DNA of 64,000 nucleotides. Origin: Vulcanimicrobiota bacterium. Lineage in GTDB: Bacteria > Vulcanimicrobiota > Xenobia > Xenobiales > JADMJV01. Shown here in pieces: positions 45,879 through 54,419 of this stretch. The translations under genes were made by a program, and so were the position numbers. Location: NCBI GenBank assembly GCA_017307785.1, contig JAFKGI010000018.1:79325-143324 (forward strand), in the 5' to 3' direction. Position 1 is the stretch's first letter. Every line of letters starts with the position of its first letter. The notes under the pieces were generated by a model. That model did no database searches. It was not told the origin of the DNA and saw only the letters and a list, made by a program, of their open reading frames with translations.

Positions 45879-48800
45879 TCGATGATCACCTTATCGCTGT
45901 GGGCGCGTCCGAAGGTTTCGGGATGATACATCTCTTCGGCCTTGGTGGGCGGCGCCACGAATTCTCCGGGGGTGGTGGCCCGGGCCACGTAGTCGTATTG
46001 ATAGACGCCTTCCCAGAGCAGCTGGGTGAAGGCCTCGACCCGCTCGTCGCGCAGGTTCTGATGGTCGAACCAGTGACTGGTCCACCAGCCGTCCAGTCGG
46101 CTCTGGGGCGGGTTGACTGTTTCCGTCCCCAGCAAATCGGGGTTGAGCGCTTCCAGTCCGGCCGGCAGCGGATCGACCAGGGCTACCTGATAGCGACGGG
46201 CCGGCGTCTGCATGCTCAGGCGCACGCGCACCAGGGCGCCGGCTTTGATGTGCCAGACGCCGCTGTCGTCGCGCCGCACGTCCCGGTTGTCTTGCACCGC
46301 TTCATAGGTGCGCTCCACCGCGAAGCCGTTGTCCAGGGCTTCCTGCTGCAGGTTCTTGGGGGCGTAGGTCATGCCCAGTCGGTAGTAGAGCCGGCCTTTG
46401 CCCTGTTTGGCCAGCACCAGGTCGGCCTTTTCGGGCACCTGGGCCATGGGAATCTCCAACGAGCGGTCGCCCTTCTGGCGGCCCTGGAAGCGTTGTTCGC
46501 CAGCCAGTTGCTGGCCCAGCCAGACTTTGGCCACGAAGCTGGGGGCTGTTTTTTCGAACTTCTGGAAGTAGGCATCCATGGCCAGCAGCACCCAGCAGTT
46601 TTCCTGGGTGTTTTCCCAGCGACCCTGGCGGCGGTGATCGAGCAGGCCGCGCACCAGTTTGGGGACCAATGGATGATTGGGTTTGACGGTCAGCAACGCT
46701 TCCAAAATCAGCGCGTCGTCGCGCCGGTCGGAATACAGGATCAGCGGCCCCTGGTCTTTGTAGGTGAAGCTGAATTCCGCGCTGGAAGCGGTCTGGTTGC
46801 TGTGGTTCTCCAGATATTTGAGGATGTCGGCGTCCGGTCCCAAGGTAGGCAGCAGCCAGGCCAGCACTTCGGGACCCAGTTGTTCCAGGGGGGCTTCCTT
46901 GAGCAGCGCTCTGGCTTTGGCCGGGTCGGGCTTGCCACCGAGCTGCAGGACGTAGAGGGCGTAGGCGCGGATGCTGCGCTTGCTTTCGCTGGAAAGGTCG
47001 CGGTCGTGAAGGTGGTCTTCGATTTCGGTCAGGTAGGTGCGGGCTTGATCCAGCACGTCCGCGTCGGGCAGGCTGCCTTTCAAGCGCAGTCGCTCGAGCA
47101 TGTGGGCCACGTGCACGCTCAGGAAAGGAACGGAGGTTTTGTCTCGCTGCCAGTAGTCCCAGCCGCCGTCGTCGTTCTGCAGGGCTTTGAGGCGAGCGAA
47201 GTCGCGGCCTATGGCTTCTTTGATTTCTTCCGGAGATTGCAGTTTGGGCACCTGGAAGGCGCTGAGCACATCGCGCAGGGCCACCGTGGAGAGCACGCGC
47301 GAGGCCAGTTGCTCGGAGCACTCGTAGGGGTAGCCGACCAGGTAAAGCAGCGAATCGGTCAGTTCGGCCAGGGCGGTCGAGCTGGTGGTGATGCTCAGGC
47401 TGCCAAAATCCGGAAAGACCTCGGCCGGGCGGGCTACCGCCTGGCTGATGGCTCCCTGGTCGAGCACGCCGTAGGTGGCGAAAGCTTCGCTGGTGGCCGG
47501 GGTCCAAACCGGCAGACTGAGCTGGGCGGCATCACTGCCGGCGATGGCATTGGCGCCGAACTGGAAGATGGCGGTGCCGGCTTTGTTTGTGGCACAGGGG
47601 ATGCGCACTTCGCGGCGGTCCTTGGGCTTGAGTTCGAGGCGGTAGCCGGCGGCCGGGGCGCTATCGATCAGCGCGTTGGCGCCGCGGCACACCAGGTCGA
47701 CCTGCATGGCCTCGTCGGTCTGGTTTTGCAGCACCACGCCCAGCTGGAATTTGTCGCCGAAGCTGAGGAATCGCGGCGCGGCCGGGCGGATTTGCAGCGG
47801 CTTGCGGGCGGTCAGGCTGCTCTCGCCTTTGCCGAACTGCTGAACGCCGGACTGGGCCAGGGCGATCAGGCGATAGCGCGTCAGGTTGTCGGGCAGCTTG
47901 AAGGTGATCTTGGCGTGGCCCTTGGCGTCGGTTTGGACGTAGGGTTCGAAGGCGGCCAGGGGATTGAAGTTGCTGCGTAGGGTCAGCTTTTTGGGAGGCG
48001 GCGGGGGAGCGGCCGGGGCAGGGACCTTGCGGGCTTCCTCGTCTTTCATGGGCTGGGATGCAGCGGGTGGGCCTACTGAATCCAGCAACCCCACCTCGGC
48101 AGAGTAGGCTGGAAAGCCAGCTGAGTTGCCTCGGAAGCCATTGTAGCTAATACTCAGCTGCTTCTCTAGCTCCAAAAACTGGCGCGAGTGTTCCGCGCGC
48201 ACGCCGGCTTCGCGCCAGGCGCTGAAAGTTTCCAGCGGGTCGGCCGGGTCGTAGCCGCTCAGGGCCAGCACCGACTCGTCCACCGCCATGAAGGTGACCA
48301 CGCCGGCCACCGGCTGGCCGGCTTCATCGCTGACCTGAACCTCGACCTGAGTGGCCTGGCCCGGCTGCAGCTGCTCGCGGCCCGGCTTGACCTCGACCTT
48401 GAGGCGGCGAGGAGCCAGCGACATGTTGAGCTGGACCTGACCGCTGGCATAGGCGGGCCGTTTGCTCTTGCCGTCTTCCCGGGTTTGCGTGCCCAGAGCG
48501 TCGACCTGAACAGTGAGCCCGGGAATATCCATTTCGCGCAGCGGCAACTTCACGGTGGCGCTGCCGTCGGGCGCGCTCAGGCGCTGCACCGAGGCGATGC
48601 CGTCGCGCTGGCTGGTGACCAGCAGTTCGGCTGGAGCAAAGGGGGCTTTGACCAACACCTCGGCCGTCTCGCCCGCCTGGTATTCGCGCTTGCCCGGAAT
48701 CAGCGTCACCTGCTCCTGATCGACGCGGGTGGCGGGCTGCGGTTTGGCGCCGGCCACCCAAAGGGTCAGGTCGCAGGCGTTGGCGCGATTCTGATCGTCC

Positions 48801-51730
48801 TGAACGCGCGCTTCCAGGTGATAGGTGCCGCCCTGGGCGGCGGGAAACTCGAGCTGGAGCGGTTCCGCCGTGGAGGTGATCTGGCGTTGCTCGGCGTCGG
48901 CCTCCAGTAACTCGCCCCGGTCACTCCATTCGTCCCGGTAGCAGCGCACCGTCACCGATTTGCCGGCAACGGCCTTGCCGTCCAGGTCGGTTACCACCAG
49001 GGCGGCCTTCAGGCCCTTGCCCTTCTCTACGAAAGTGGTGTCGCTCTTGAGGCCCACATAGAGGGAGGAGGGATGCACCAGCACCGAGGTTTCGGCCGTC
49101 CAGGTCTGGCGACTGACGTCCTGCACGGTGGCCTCGGCCGTGACCGTGTGGGCATGGGGCGGATCGACCGAGAGGAAGTCGATTTTGACCTGACTTTTGC
49201 CCTGGGAATCGCTGCGCGCTTCCCGTTCCGTGTAATTGTTGGGGGTCCCGTCATTTTCCCCGCCGCCCCACCAGGGCGTCCAGCTACCGAACGAGTAGCC
49301 GTCCCAGCCGGGAGGGCTGAAGCTGGTGGGCGTGCTGCGTACCGTCCAGTCGACTTTGGCGTTGGCCAGCGGCCCGCCCGAGAAGTAACTGGCCGTTGCC
49401 GAAAGCACGGCCGACTTGCCGATTTGACTGACGCCGGGGTCGGTCGCAGCGGTGACCTCGAACTCCGGGCGGCGGAATTCCTGGACTTCAAATTCGTGAG
49501 CGAAGCTCGAGTGTTCGGGCCCGCTGAGCTGCAGGGAGCAAGTGCCCAGCCCCAAGTTCTTGGGCAACTTCAGTTCCAGGGCGAAACCGCCCAGGCCGCC
49601 GCTCTTGGTCTGGCCTTTGGCGATGGTCTTGCCTTCGCCGTCGTGCAGTTCGTAGCCGATCTGTCCAGGAGGCGCCGCCTGGACGGTGCCGTCGGGCCCG
49701 CGCTGCAAGTTGCGCAGCCAGCCTTTGAGGTGAACGGTCTCGCCGGGGCGGTAGAGATGGCGGTCGTCGACCACGTGCCAGAGCGTATCCAGGGTGTCCT
49801 TCTCGAAGAGCCAGGCTCCCGAATTGTAGCCGTTAAAGTCGCTGGGCAGAATGGCCAGGTCGTCGCCCTGACGAGCCACCAGCAGGGTGCCGGCGGTTTC
49901 TGGTTTGAGCACCGCCAGCCCGTCGGGGCCGCTGCGTTCCCGGCGTTTCGAACCGAGCAGCTGCACCTCGGCATCGGCCAGCGCGGCGCCGCTGTCGAGG
50001 CGGCTGATCCAGCTGACGATGCCGCGCCGGTCCGCCAGCGCGTCGATGCCAAGGTGGGTGGACTGGACCCAGGCGAAAAAGCGGTCCTCGTCGGGCTTGC
50101 GCCCGACAGGCTCCACCATCACAATGGCCTGGCCCAATCCGTTGCTGAAGGCGGAACTGAGGTCGACGGTCATTTGCTTGGACTGATCCGCCTCTGCGCC
50201 GGTGCGTACCTGTTCGTCCAGCACGGAGGTCCCGGGAATCTTGGCGGGCTCCCGCTCGTCCAAGATCTTGACGTAGTCAGCCCAATCTTCTGGCTTGACT
50301 CGCCAGGCGCGTACTCGTAGAGCGGGCACGTTGAGGACTTCGCAGCTCAATTCCGGCTTGCCGGCTGGGTCCAGCGTCAGAAAACGAGAGTTCTTGGCGC
50401 TAAAGAGCGGTTTGGCCGGGCCCACCTTCACCTCGATGGTTTCCACCTGGCCGAGTTTCTGACCGTATTCATCGAGCAAGGCGGGTTCCAGAACGACCTT
50501 ATACTGGCTGCGAGCTTTGGGTCGGCCGGTCACGATTAAAGCGGACCCGGACACCTGGACCTTGAGGTCGGGTAGTTCCGGCTCGACCCGAATCCACTTG
50601 GGGTCCCATTTCTTGTCGTCCAGTTTGTTGTTGAAGTAGATTTCCCAAGCTTCGAACGGGCCCCGCGAAATAGATTTGCGCTGAGGCTTGAGCGGCTGAT
50701 AGGTCTCGAAGCTGAAGGCCTGCCCCTTGACGGTGCCAAGCGGACCTTCGGTGGAGTGCAGTCCGGCCGGCAGCTCCATGGAGTAGGCCTGACCCGGGGA
50801 GAGCTTGCCTTTCAAGGCCAGCACCAGGGTGCGCTTCTCCGAAGCCCCTTCCACCAGAGCGTTCACCTGATGGTCCTGGAGAATCTCTTCGCGACGAGCC
50901 AGGCGCAGGGGAATTTCTTCGCTGTTGCCGCGCAGATGCAGTTCCGGGGCCAGTTTCTTGGCGTCGATGTCCTGGTCGAAGCGCAGAAACAGCAGCGGAT
51001 GCAGCGGCTGAGGGCCTCCGTTCGGATAGCTTTCCTCCAGCCGCAGCGTCGGGGTCTGGAAGCGGAACTGTTTGGGGGTCCCCAGTTTGGCGCCGCTGGC
51101 AGAGGCCATGTCTTCGGGAATTTCCACCTCGAAAAGAGTGGCCATGGGAAAGCGTTTGTCCGGCTGAAAGACCAGCGTTTGCGTGCCCAGCCAGCGCCAG
51201 CGCCCGGCGGGTTGGGGCGTGAGCTTAACAGGCGGGTCTTTCAGATCTCCCAGCCCGGTAACGGCCACCATGGGTTGATTGAAGGTGATCTGCAACTGGG
51301 CCGCCATCTCCACTTCCCCCTGAGGAGAACAGGACAGAACTTGCAGCGGACCGGGGGCCACCAGTGGCGGCTTCTCGGCCGCGGCCGCGGCCGGAAAGGT
51401 CAGCGAGCTGGCTTTGGCGGGCGGCGGTGGGGCGGCGCGGAAGGCAAATTCTTTGCCTTCTTCGGCGGGCAGGGGCGGCAGTGCGCTCAGGAGCGGTCCG
51501 AATTCGGAGGGGCTGAGCGGCGTCGGGGTGGCCAGAGGCACGGGTTCGCTCGAGTCGGCAGCTTCACCAGCCTGGGACAACCGGAAGCGCAGGCCGTCGG
51601 CTGCTTTCTTGGGGGCCGGCGTGGCCGAAGCGGTGGCAGTGGGCGTAGCCTTCGTTTCGGGCTTGGAGGTGCAACCGGCCACCAGAAAGGCGGCCAGTCC
51701 CACTCCTAGAAAAACATGTTTCCCCGACAT
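45875..51730 (-). CDS. Bacterial alpha-2-macroglobulin lipoprotein with thioester
   Basis: 1951 aa from ATG 51730 (the frame runs open to 51955 but the lipoprotein signal starts here). Lipobox LVAGC near residue 19-20, then a Thr/Ala/Pro-rich linker. Long series of MG-type beta domains; the C-terminal part has the thioester motif CSEQ (C1471 to Q1474, in PYECSEQLASR) followed by the helical thioester domain (MACRO repeats such as DDGGWDYWQRDK). Such proteins trap proteases attacking the periplasm. Many bacterial homologues pair with penicillin-binding protein 1C, but none is adjacent here. Divergent from the 51782 gene; coupled downstream to acylphosphatase. Confidence 0.93.
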   Translation of the reverse strand: MSGKHVFLGVGLAAFLVAGCTSKPETKATPTATASATPAPKKAADGLRFRLSQAGEAADSSEPVPLATPTPLSPSEFGPLLSALPPLPAEEGKEFAFRAAPPPPAKASSLTFPAAAAAEKPPLVAPGPLQVLSCSPQGEVEMAAQLQITFNQPMVAVTGLGDLKDPPVKLTPQPAGRWRWLGTQTLVFQPDKRFPMATLFEVEIPEDMASASGAKLGTPKQFRFQTPTLRLEESYPNGGPQPLHPLLFLRFDQDIDAKKLAPELHLRGNSEEIPLRLARREEILQDHQVNALVEGASEKRTLVLALKGKLSPGQAYSMELPAGLHSTEGPLGTVKGQAFSFETYQPLKPQRKSISRGPFEAWEIYFNNKLDDKKWDPKWIRVEPELPDLKVQVSGSALIVTGRPKARSQYKVVLEPALLDEYGQKLGQVETIEVKVGPAKPLFSAKNSRFLTLDPAGKPELSCEVLNVPALRVRAWRVKPEDWADYVKILDEREPAKIPGTSVLDEQVRTGAEADQSKQMTVDLSSAFSNGLGQAIVMVEPVGRKPDEDRFFAWVQSTHLGIDALADRRGIVSWISRLDSGAALADAEVQLLGSKRRERSGPDGLAVLKPETAGTLLVARQGDDLAILPSDFNGYNSGAWLFEKDTLDTLWHVVDDRHLYRPGETVHLKGWLRNLQRGPDGTVQAAPPGQIGYELHDGEGKTIAKGQTKSGGLGGFALELKLPKNLGLGTCSLQLSGPEHSSFAHEFEVQEFRRPEFEVTAATDPGVSQIGKSAVLSATASYFSGGPLANAKVDWTVRSTPTSFSPPGWDGYSFGSWTPWWGGGENDGTPNNYTEREARSDSQGKSQVKIDFLSVDPPHAHTVTAEATVQDVSRQTWTAETSVLVHPSSLYVGLKSDTTFVEKGKGLKAALVVTDLDGKAVAGKSVTVRCYRDEWSDRGELLEADAEQRQITSTAEPLQLEFPAAQGGTYHLEARVQDDQNRANACDLTLWVAGAKPQPATRVDQEQVTLIPGKREYQAGETAEVLVKAPFAPAELLVTSQRDGIASVQRLSAPDGSATVKLPLREMDIPGLTVQVDALGTQTREDGKSKRPAYASGQVQLNMSLAPRRLKVEVKPGREQLQPGQATQVEVQVSDEAGQPVAGVVTFMAVDESVLALSGYDPADPLETFSAWREAGVRAEHSRQFLELEKQLSISYNGFRGNSAGFPAYSAEVGLLDSVGPPAASQPMKDEEARKVPAPAAPPPPPKKLTLRSNFNPLAAFEPYVQTDAKGHAKITFKLPDNLTRYRLIALAQSGVQQFGKGESSLTARKPLQIRPAAPRFLSFGDKFQLGVVLQNQTDEAMQVDLVCRGANALIDSAPAAGYRLELKPKDRREVRIPCATNKAGTAIFQFGANAIAGSDAAQLSLPVWTPATSEAFATYGVLDQGAISQAVARPAEVFPDFGSLSITTSSTALAELTDSLLYLVGYPYECSEQLASRVLSTVALRDVLSAFQVPKLQSPEEIKEAIGRDFARLKALQNDDGGWDYWQRDKTSVPFLSVHVAHMLERLRLKGSLPDADVLDQARTYLTEIEDHLHDRDLSSESKRSIRAYALYVLQLGGKPDPAKARALLKEAPLEQLGPEVLAWLLPTLGPDADILKYLENHSNQTASSAEFSFTYKDQGPLILYSDRRDDALILEALLTVKPNHPLVPKLVRGLLDHRRQGRWENTQENCWVLLAMDAYFQKFEKTAPSFVAKVWLGQQLAGEQRFQGRQKGDRSLEIPMAQVPEKADLVLAKQGKGRLYYRLGMTYAPKNLQQEALDNGFAVERTYEAVQDNRDVRRDDSGVWHIKAGALVRVRLSMQTPARRYQVALVDPLPAGLEALNPDLLGTETVNPPQSRLDGWWTSHWFDHQNLRDERVEAFTQLLWEGVYQYDYVARATTPGEFVAPPTKAEEMYHPETFGRAHSDKVIIE

Positions 51731-51781
51731 TTCTTTGTCTTCGCGGATGAGAGCTATCCCCTCCTGGGCATACTGGGGAGA

Positions 51782-52888
51782 ATGGATCAGGAAGCCCAAT
51801 ATCATTCCAGCGGCCAGTTCACTCTGGAGCGAGCCGCCCACGACCAGCGCATGGGGTCCGAATCCCTGGAGGATGCGGCCCTGGCGCCTCTCTGGCTGGT
51901 GCGCGCGGCCGTGGCCATGGGCGCCAGCGGAGCCAGTCTGCGTTTCGGACGCCAACAGGTGCGCATGCAGCTGCGCTGCGGCCCGCAGGCCCGGCCACCG
52001 AGCTGGCTGGAGCGGCTTCCCTTAATCCGTGAGCGGGAAGCGGACGTGGTCAGCTGGACCTGGCGGCGTTCGGCCACGCGGGCTCTGTTGCGCCGCGAAA
52101 AACAGCAGCTGGTCGAGCGGGCCCGCTTCTGTCCCATTCCTTTGAAGGTGGACGGTTACATCGTGCAACCCGAGGTCTTCGCCTGGGCCACGCCCGCCGC
52201 GGGGTTGTTACCGCGCAGCTATCATCTGGCCGAGTTCTATTTCGCCGGTGATGGGCTGTCCGTGCTGCGGCCCGACGGCGACCGTCCCGGACCGCGGGTC
52301 AACTCTTCTCACACCTACTGGCGTGAGGGTGAGAGCCAGAGCGTGAAATGGTGGTTGCCCTGGAGAGTGGCCGGCCAGGTGGCCCGACTCAAGTCCTGTC
52401 AGGGCTTTCGTTGCGGCGCGGTGGCGGTGCTGCTGGCATTGCCCGGACAGGGCAGCCGGGTCATCGGGGTGCACGACGGAGTGGTGGTCTCGGAGCAAGC
52501 GCTGGATTGGCCGGAACTGCCCGGGCTCTGTCTGGTTTTAGACGTCTCGGCCTTTCCCGTCGACGGTAGCGGGCTTAAGCTGGTGGACAGCCTGGAAATG
52601 CGGGCGGCGCTGCTGGACTATCGCTCGCGCCTCGGCCAGAAAGTGGCCGAGCGGTTGGACTCATGGCGCCCGGAGAATCGGGGCCACGGGGTGATTTCTC
52701 GTCAGAACCGCAAGGAGGCCGGCGCCTTTTTGAGTATTTGGGGAGCCACCGTGATGACCGGAATCGCCGTCTACCTGCCCCTGCCGCTGCTGGGTTTGCC
52801 CTGGATCGTCTGGCATCATCAGAGTCGGCGCAAGATTTTTGAGGTGTGGCGTAAGCGCCTCCAGGAGTTGACCGATGGATCAGTTTAA
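51782..52888 (+). CDS. Degenerate GHKL-like protein with C-terminal membrane helix (paralogue of 61741)
   Basis: 368 aa from ATG 51782 (in-frame ATG 51716 overlaps the divergent gene). The N-terminal 60 residues (EAQYHSSGQFTLE, then AAVAMGASGASLRFG) align by eye with the gene at 61741 (EADFQSSGRFSLE, then GVMRGATAVQIEIG), and both resemble the Hsp90/GHKL ATPase start where an N-box helix precedes a strand; the catalytic N-box Asn and DxGxG box are not intact. A hydrophobic segment near residues 335-360 suggests a membrane anchor. Function unknown; family identification is by inference. Confidence 0.65.
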   Translation: MDQEAQYHSSGQFTLERAAHDQRMGSESLEDAALAPLWLVRAAVAMGASGASLRFGRQQVRMQLRCGPQARPPSWLERLPLIREREADVVSWTWRRSATRALLRREKQQLVERARFCPIPLKVDGYIVQPEVFAWATPAAGLLPRSYHLAEFYFAGDGLSVLRPDGDRPGPRVNSSHTYWREGESQSVKWWLPWRVAGQVARLKSCQGFRCGAVAVLLALPGQGSRVIGVHDGVVVSEQALDWPELPGLCLVLDVSAFPVDGSGLKLVDSLEMRAALLDYRSRLGQKVAERLDSWRPENRGHGVISRQNRKEAGAFLSIWGATVMTGIAVYLPLPLLGLPWIVWHHQSRRKIFEVWRKRLQELTDGSV

Positions 52889-54419
52889 AGCGGCCGTGGC
52901 GGGACTCAATCAAGGCCTGGCGCTGCCTCCGGCCGCTCTGCAGCTGGCGGAACGCGCCCAGAGCGGCGATCTGCAGGCGGCGTTGGAGTTGGCCCAGAGC
53001 GCGCTGGAGTGTGCCGACGGCCGTCTGCGCGCGGCCCTCTGCGGACTGATCCGCAAGTTGAGACACCCGGCCGCGGCCCAGGTGGCTTTGCTGTGCTTGC
53101 TGGGCGAGTTCTCCAAGCGTCCGCAGGCTCTCGATCTGGTGCTGCTTCAGCTGGAATCGCCGGATTGGACCCCCGCTCAAGCGGTCGCGGAGGCCAGTCC
53201 GGCTCGCGATCCGGTGGAATTGAGCGAGGCCTTCGCCCAGTCGGATCTGGAAACGCGCACGGCCACTCTGAGAAAGCTGGTGCGCGACGGCCAACTGGAG
53301 CGGGCGCTGCAGCTGCCTCTGGTGGGGGATGATTACCAGGTGCTCTGGCCGACTCTGCTCTCCCAGCCCGAGGTGGTGGCCGAGTGCGCGCCGGAACTCC
53401 CTGTTCATTTGTTGGTTTCGGCTCTGCGGCTGCCGGAGGTGGGCCAGGCCTGGCCTCGTCTGGCCGAGTTACTCCCCGAAGATCTGGAAATCCTGGGTTG
53501 GCGCAGTCCCGCCGCCACTCGGGCTCTGGGCTCTCAGCCGGTGGCCTTCGAGCGTTATGCCTCGGAAGCAGCCTACTACGATGGGGGCGATGGTCTGCTG
53601 GAAAGCTCGCGCTGGAAGGTGCGGGTGGACGAGTCCGGCTGCCGGGTCAACGACGACTTCGAGATTCGCTACGACGATGCCCGCGAGCCGGTCGACTACC
53701 AGCAGCTGGCCGAACATGATCGCTTCTTCGAAGGCTTGAGTGGCGGACGCCATCAGTCCAACAAGGCCTGCAGCCTGAGCCTTTCGGGAGACGAGCGCTG
53801 GCTGGCGCTGGCCACTTTGGACGGCGCGGTGAATGTTTACGACCTGGTGGAGCAACGACGCATCGAGCGTGTCTTTGCGGCGGGTCCGGTGTCCGAGCAG
53901 GCCCAACCGGTGCGTCTGCGCTTCAGCGGGCAGGGCGGCTGGCTGGCTGGCCTGTACTACGACCAGTTTTTCCTTTGGGACGGTCACGAGGCCCGGCTGC
54001 TGGGGGAGGCGCCGGCCGGTCCTCGGGGACTGTTTTTCAAGCATGGCCAGCTGTGGACGATGTGTCGAGACGGCTCGGTCTACCGTCTTGACCCCGAGGC
54101 CGCGCGAGTGCATCGCGAGCTGGAAGGCTCGGGCTCTCCGGCGTGTTTGACCCCCGATCAGCGTTGTCTGGCCGTCTATCGCCGGGGGCGGGTGGAATTG
54201 CAGCTGCTGACCCCTGAGGGTTTGCAGGCGCTGTCGGCCTGGGAAACCCCGGCGCCCGTGCGCATGCACTTTGCCCAGGAGGGCCAGACTTTGATTTTGC
54301 GACGTTCCGAGTCGGGCAAGAGCGGACTGAGCGAGAGCGCCTGGCGCATGGGTTGGGCCACCCGTTCCCAGCTGGGGAACAGCGACGACCCGTTTCTGCA
54401 GGAACTGCTCAGATCGTAA
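52875..54419 (+). CDS. HEAT/helical + WD40-like propeller protein
   Basis: 514 aa, ATG with AGGAG eight bases upstream; overlaps the GHKL-like gene by 14 bp. The N-terminal about 220 residues are helical, Leu/Ala/Gln-rich and repeat-like (HEAT or TPR type). The C-terminal half has propeller-like repeats: LSLSGDERWLALATLDGAVNVYDL, then LRFSGQGGWLAGLYYDQFFLWDG. No catalytic motif. Its neighbour and the shared operon suggest a joint role with the GHKL-like protein. 3' end overlaps the VIT gene by 11 bp. Confidence 0.7.
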   Translation: MDQFKAAVAGLNQGLALPPAALQLAERAQSGDLQAALELAQSALECADGRLRAALCGLIRKLRHPAAAQVALLCLLGEFSKRPQALDLVLLQLESPDWTPAQAVAEASPARDPVELSEAFAQSDLETRTATLRKLVRDGQLERALQLPLVGDDYQVLWPTLLSQPEVVAECAPELPVHLLVSALRLPEVGQAWPRLAELLPEDLEILGWRSPAATRALGSQPVAFERYASEAAYYDGGDGLLESSRWKVRVDESGCRVNDDFEIRYDDAREPVDYQQLAEHDRFFEGLSGGRHQSNKACSLSLSGDERWLALATLDGAVNVYDLVEQRRIERVFAAGPVSEQAQPVRLRFSGQGGWLAGLYYDQFFLWDGHEARLLGEAPAGPRGLFFKHGQLWTMCRDGSVYRLDPEAARVHRELEGSGSPACLTPDQRCLAVYRRGRVELQLLTPEGLQALSAWETPAPVRMHFAQEGQTLILRRSESGKSGLSESAWRMGWATRSQLGNSDDPFLQELLRS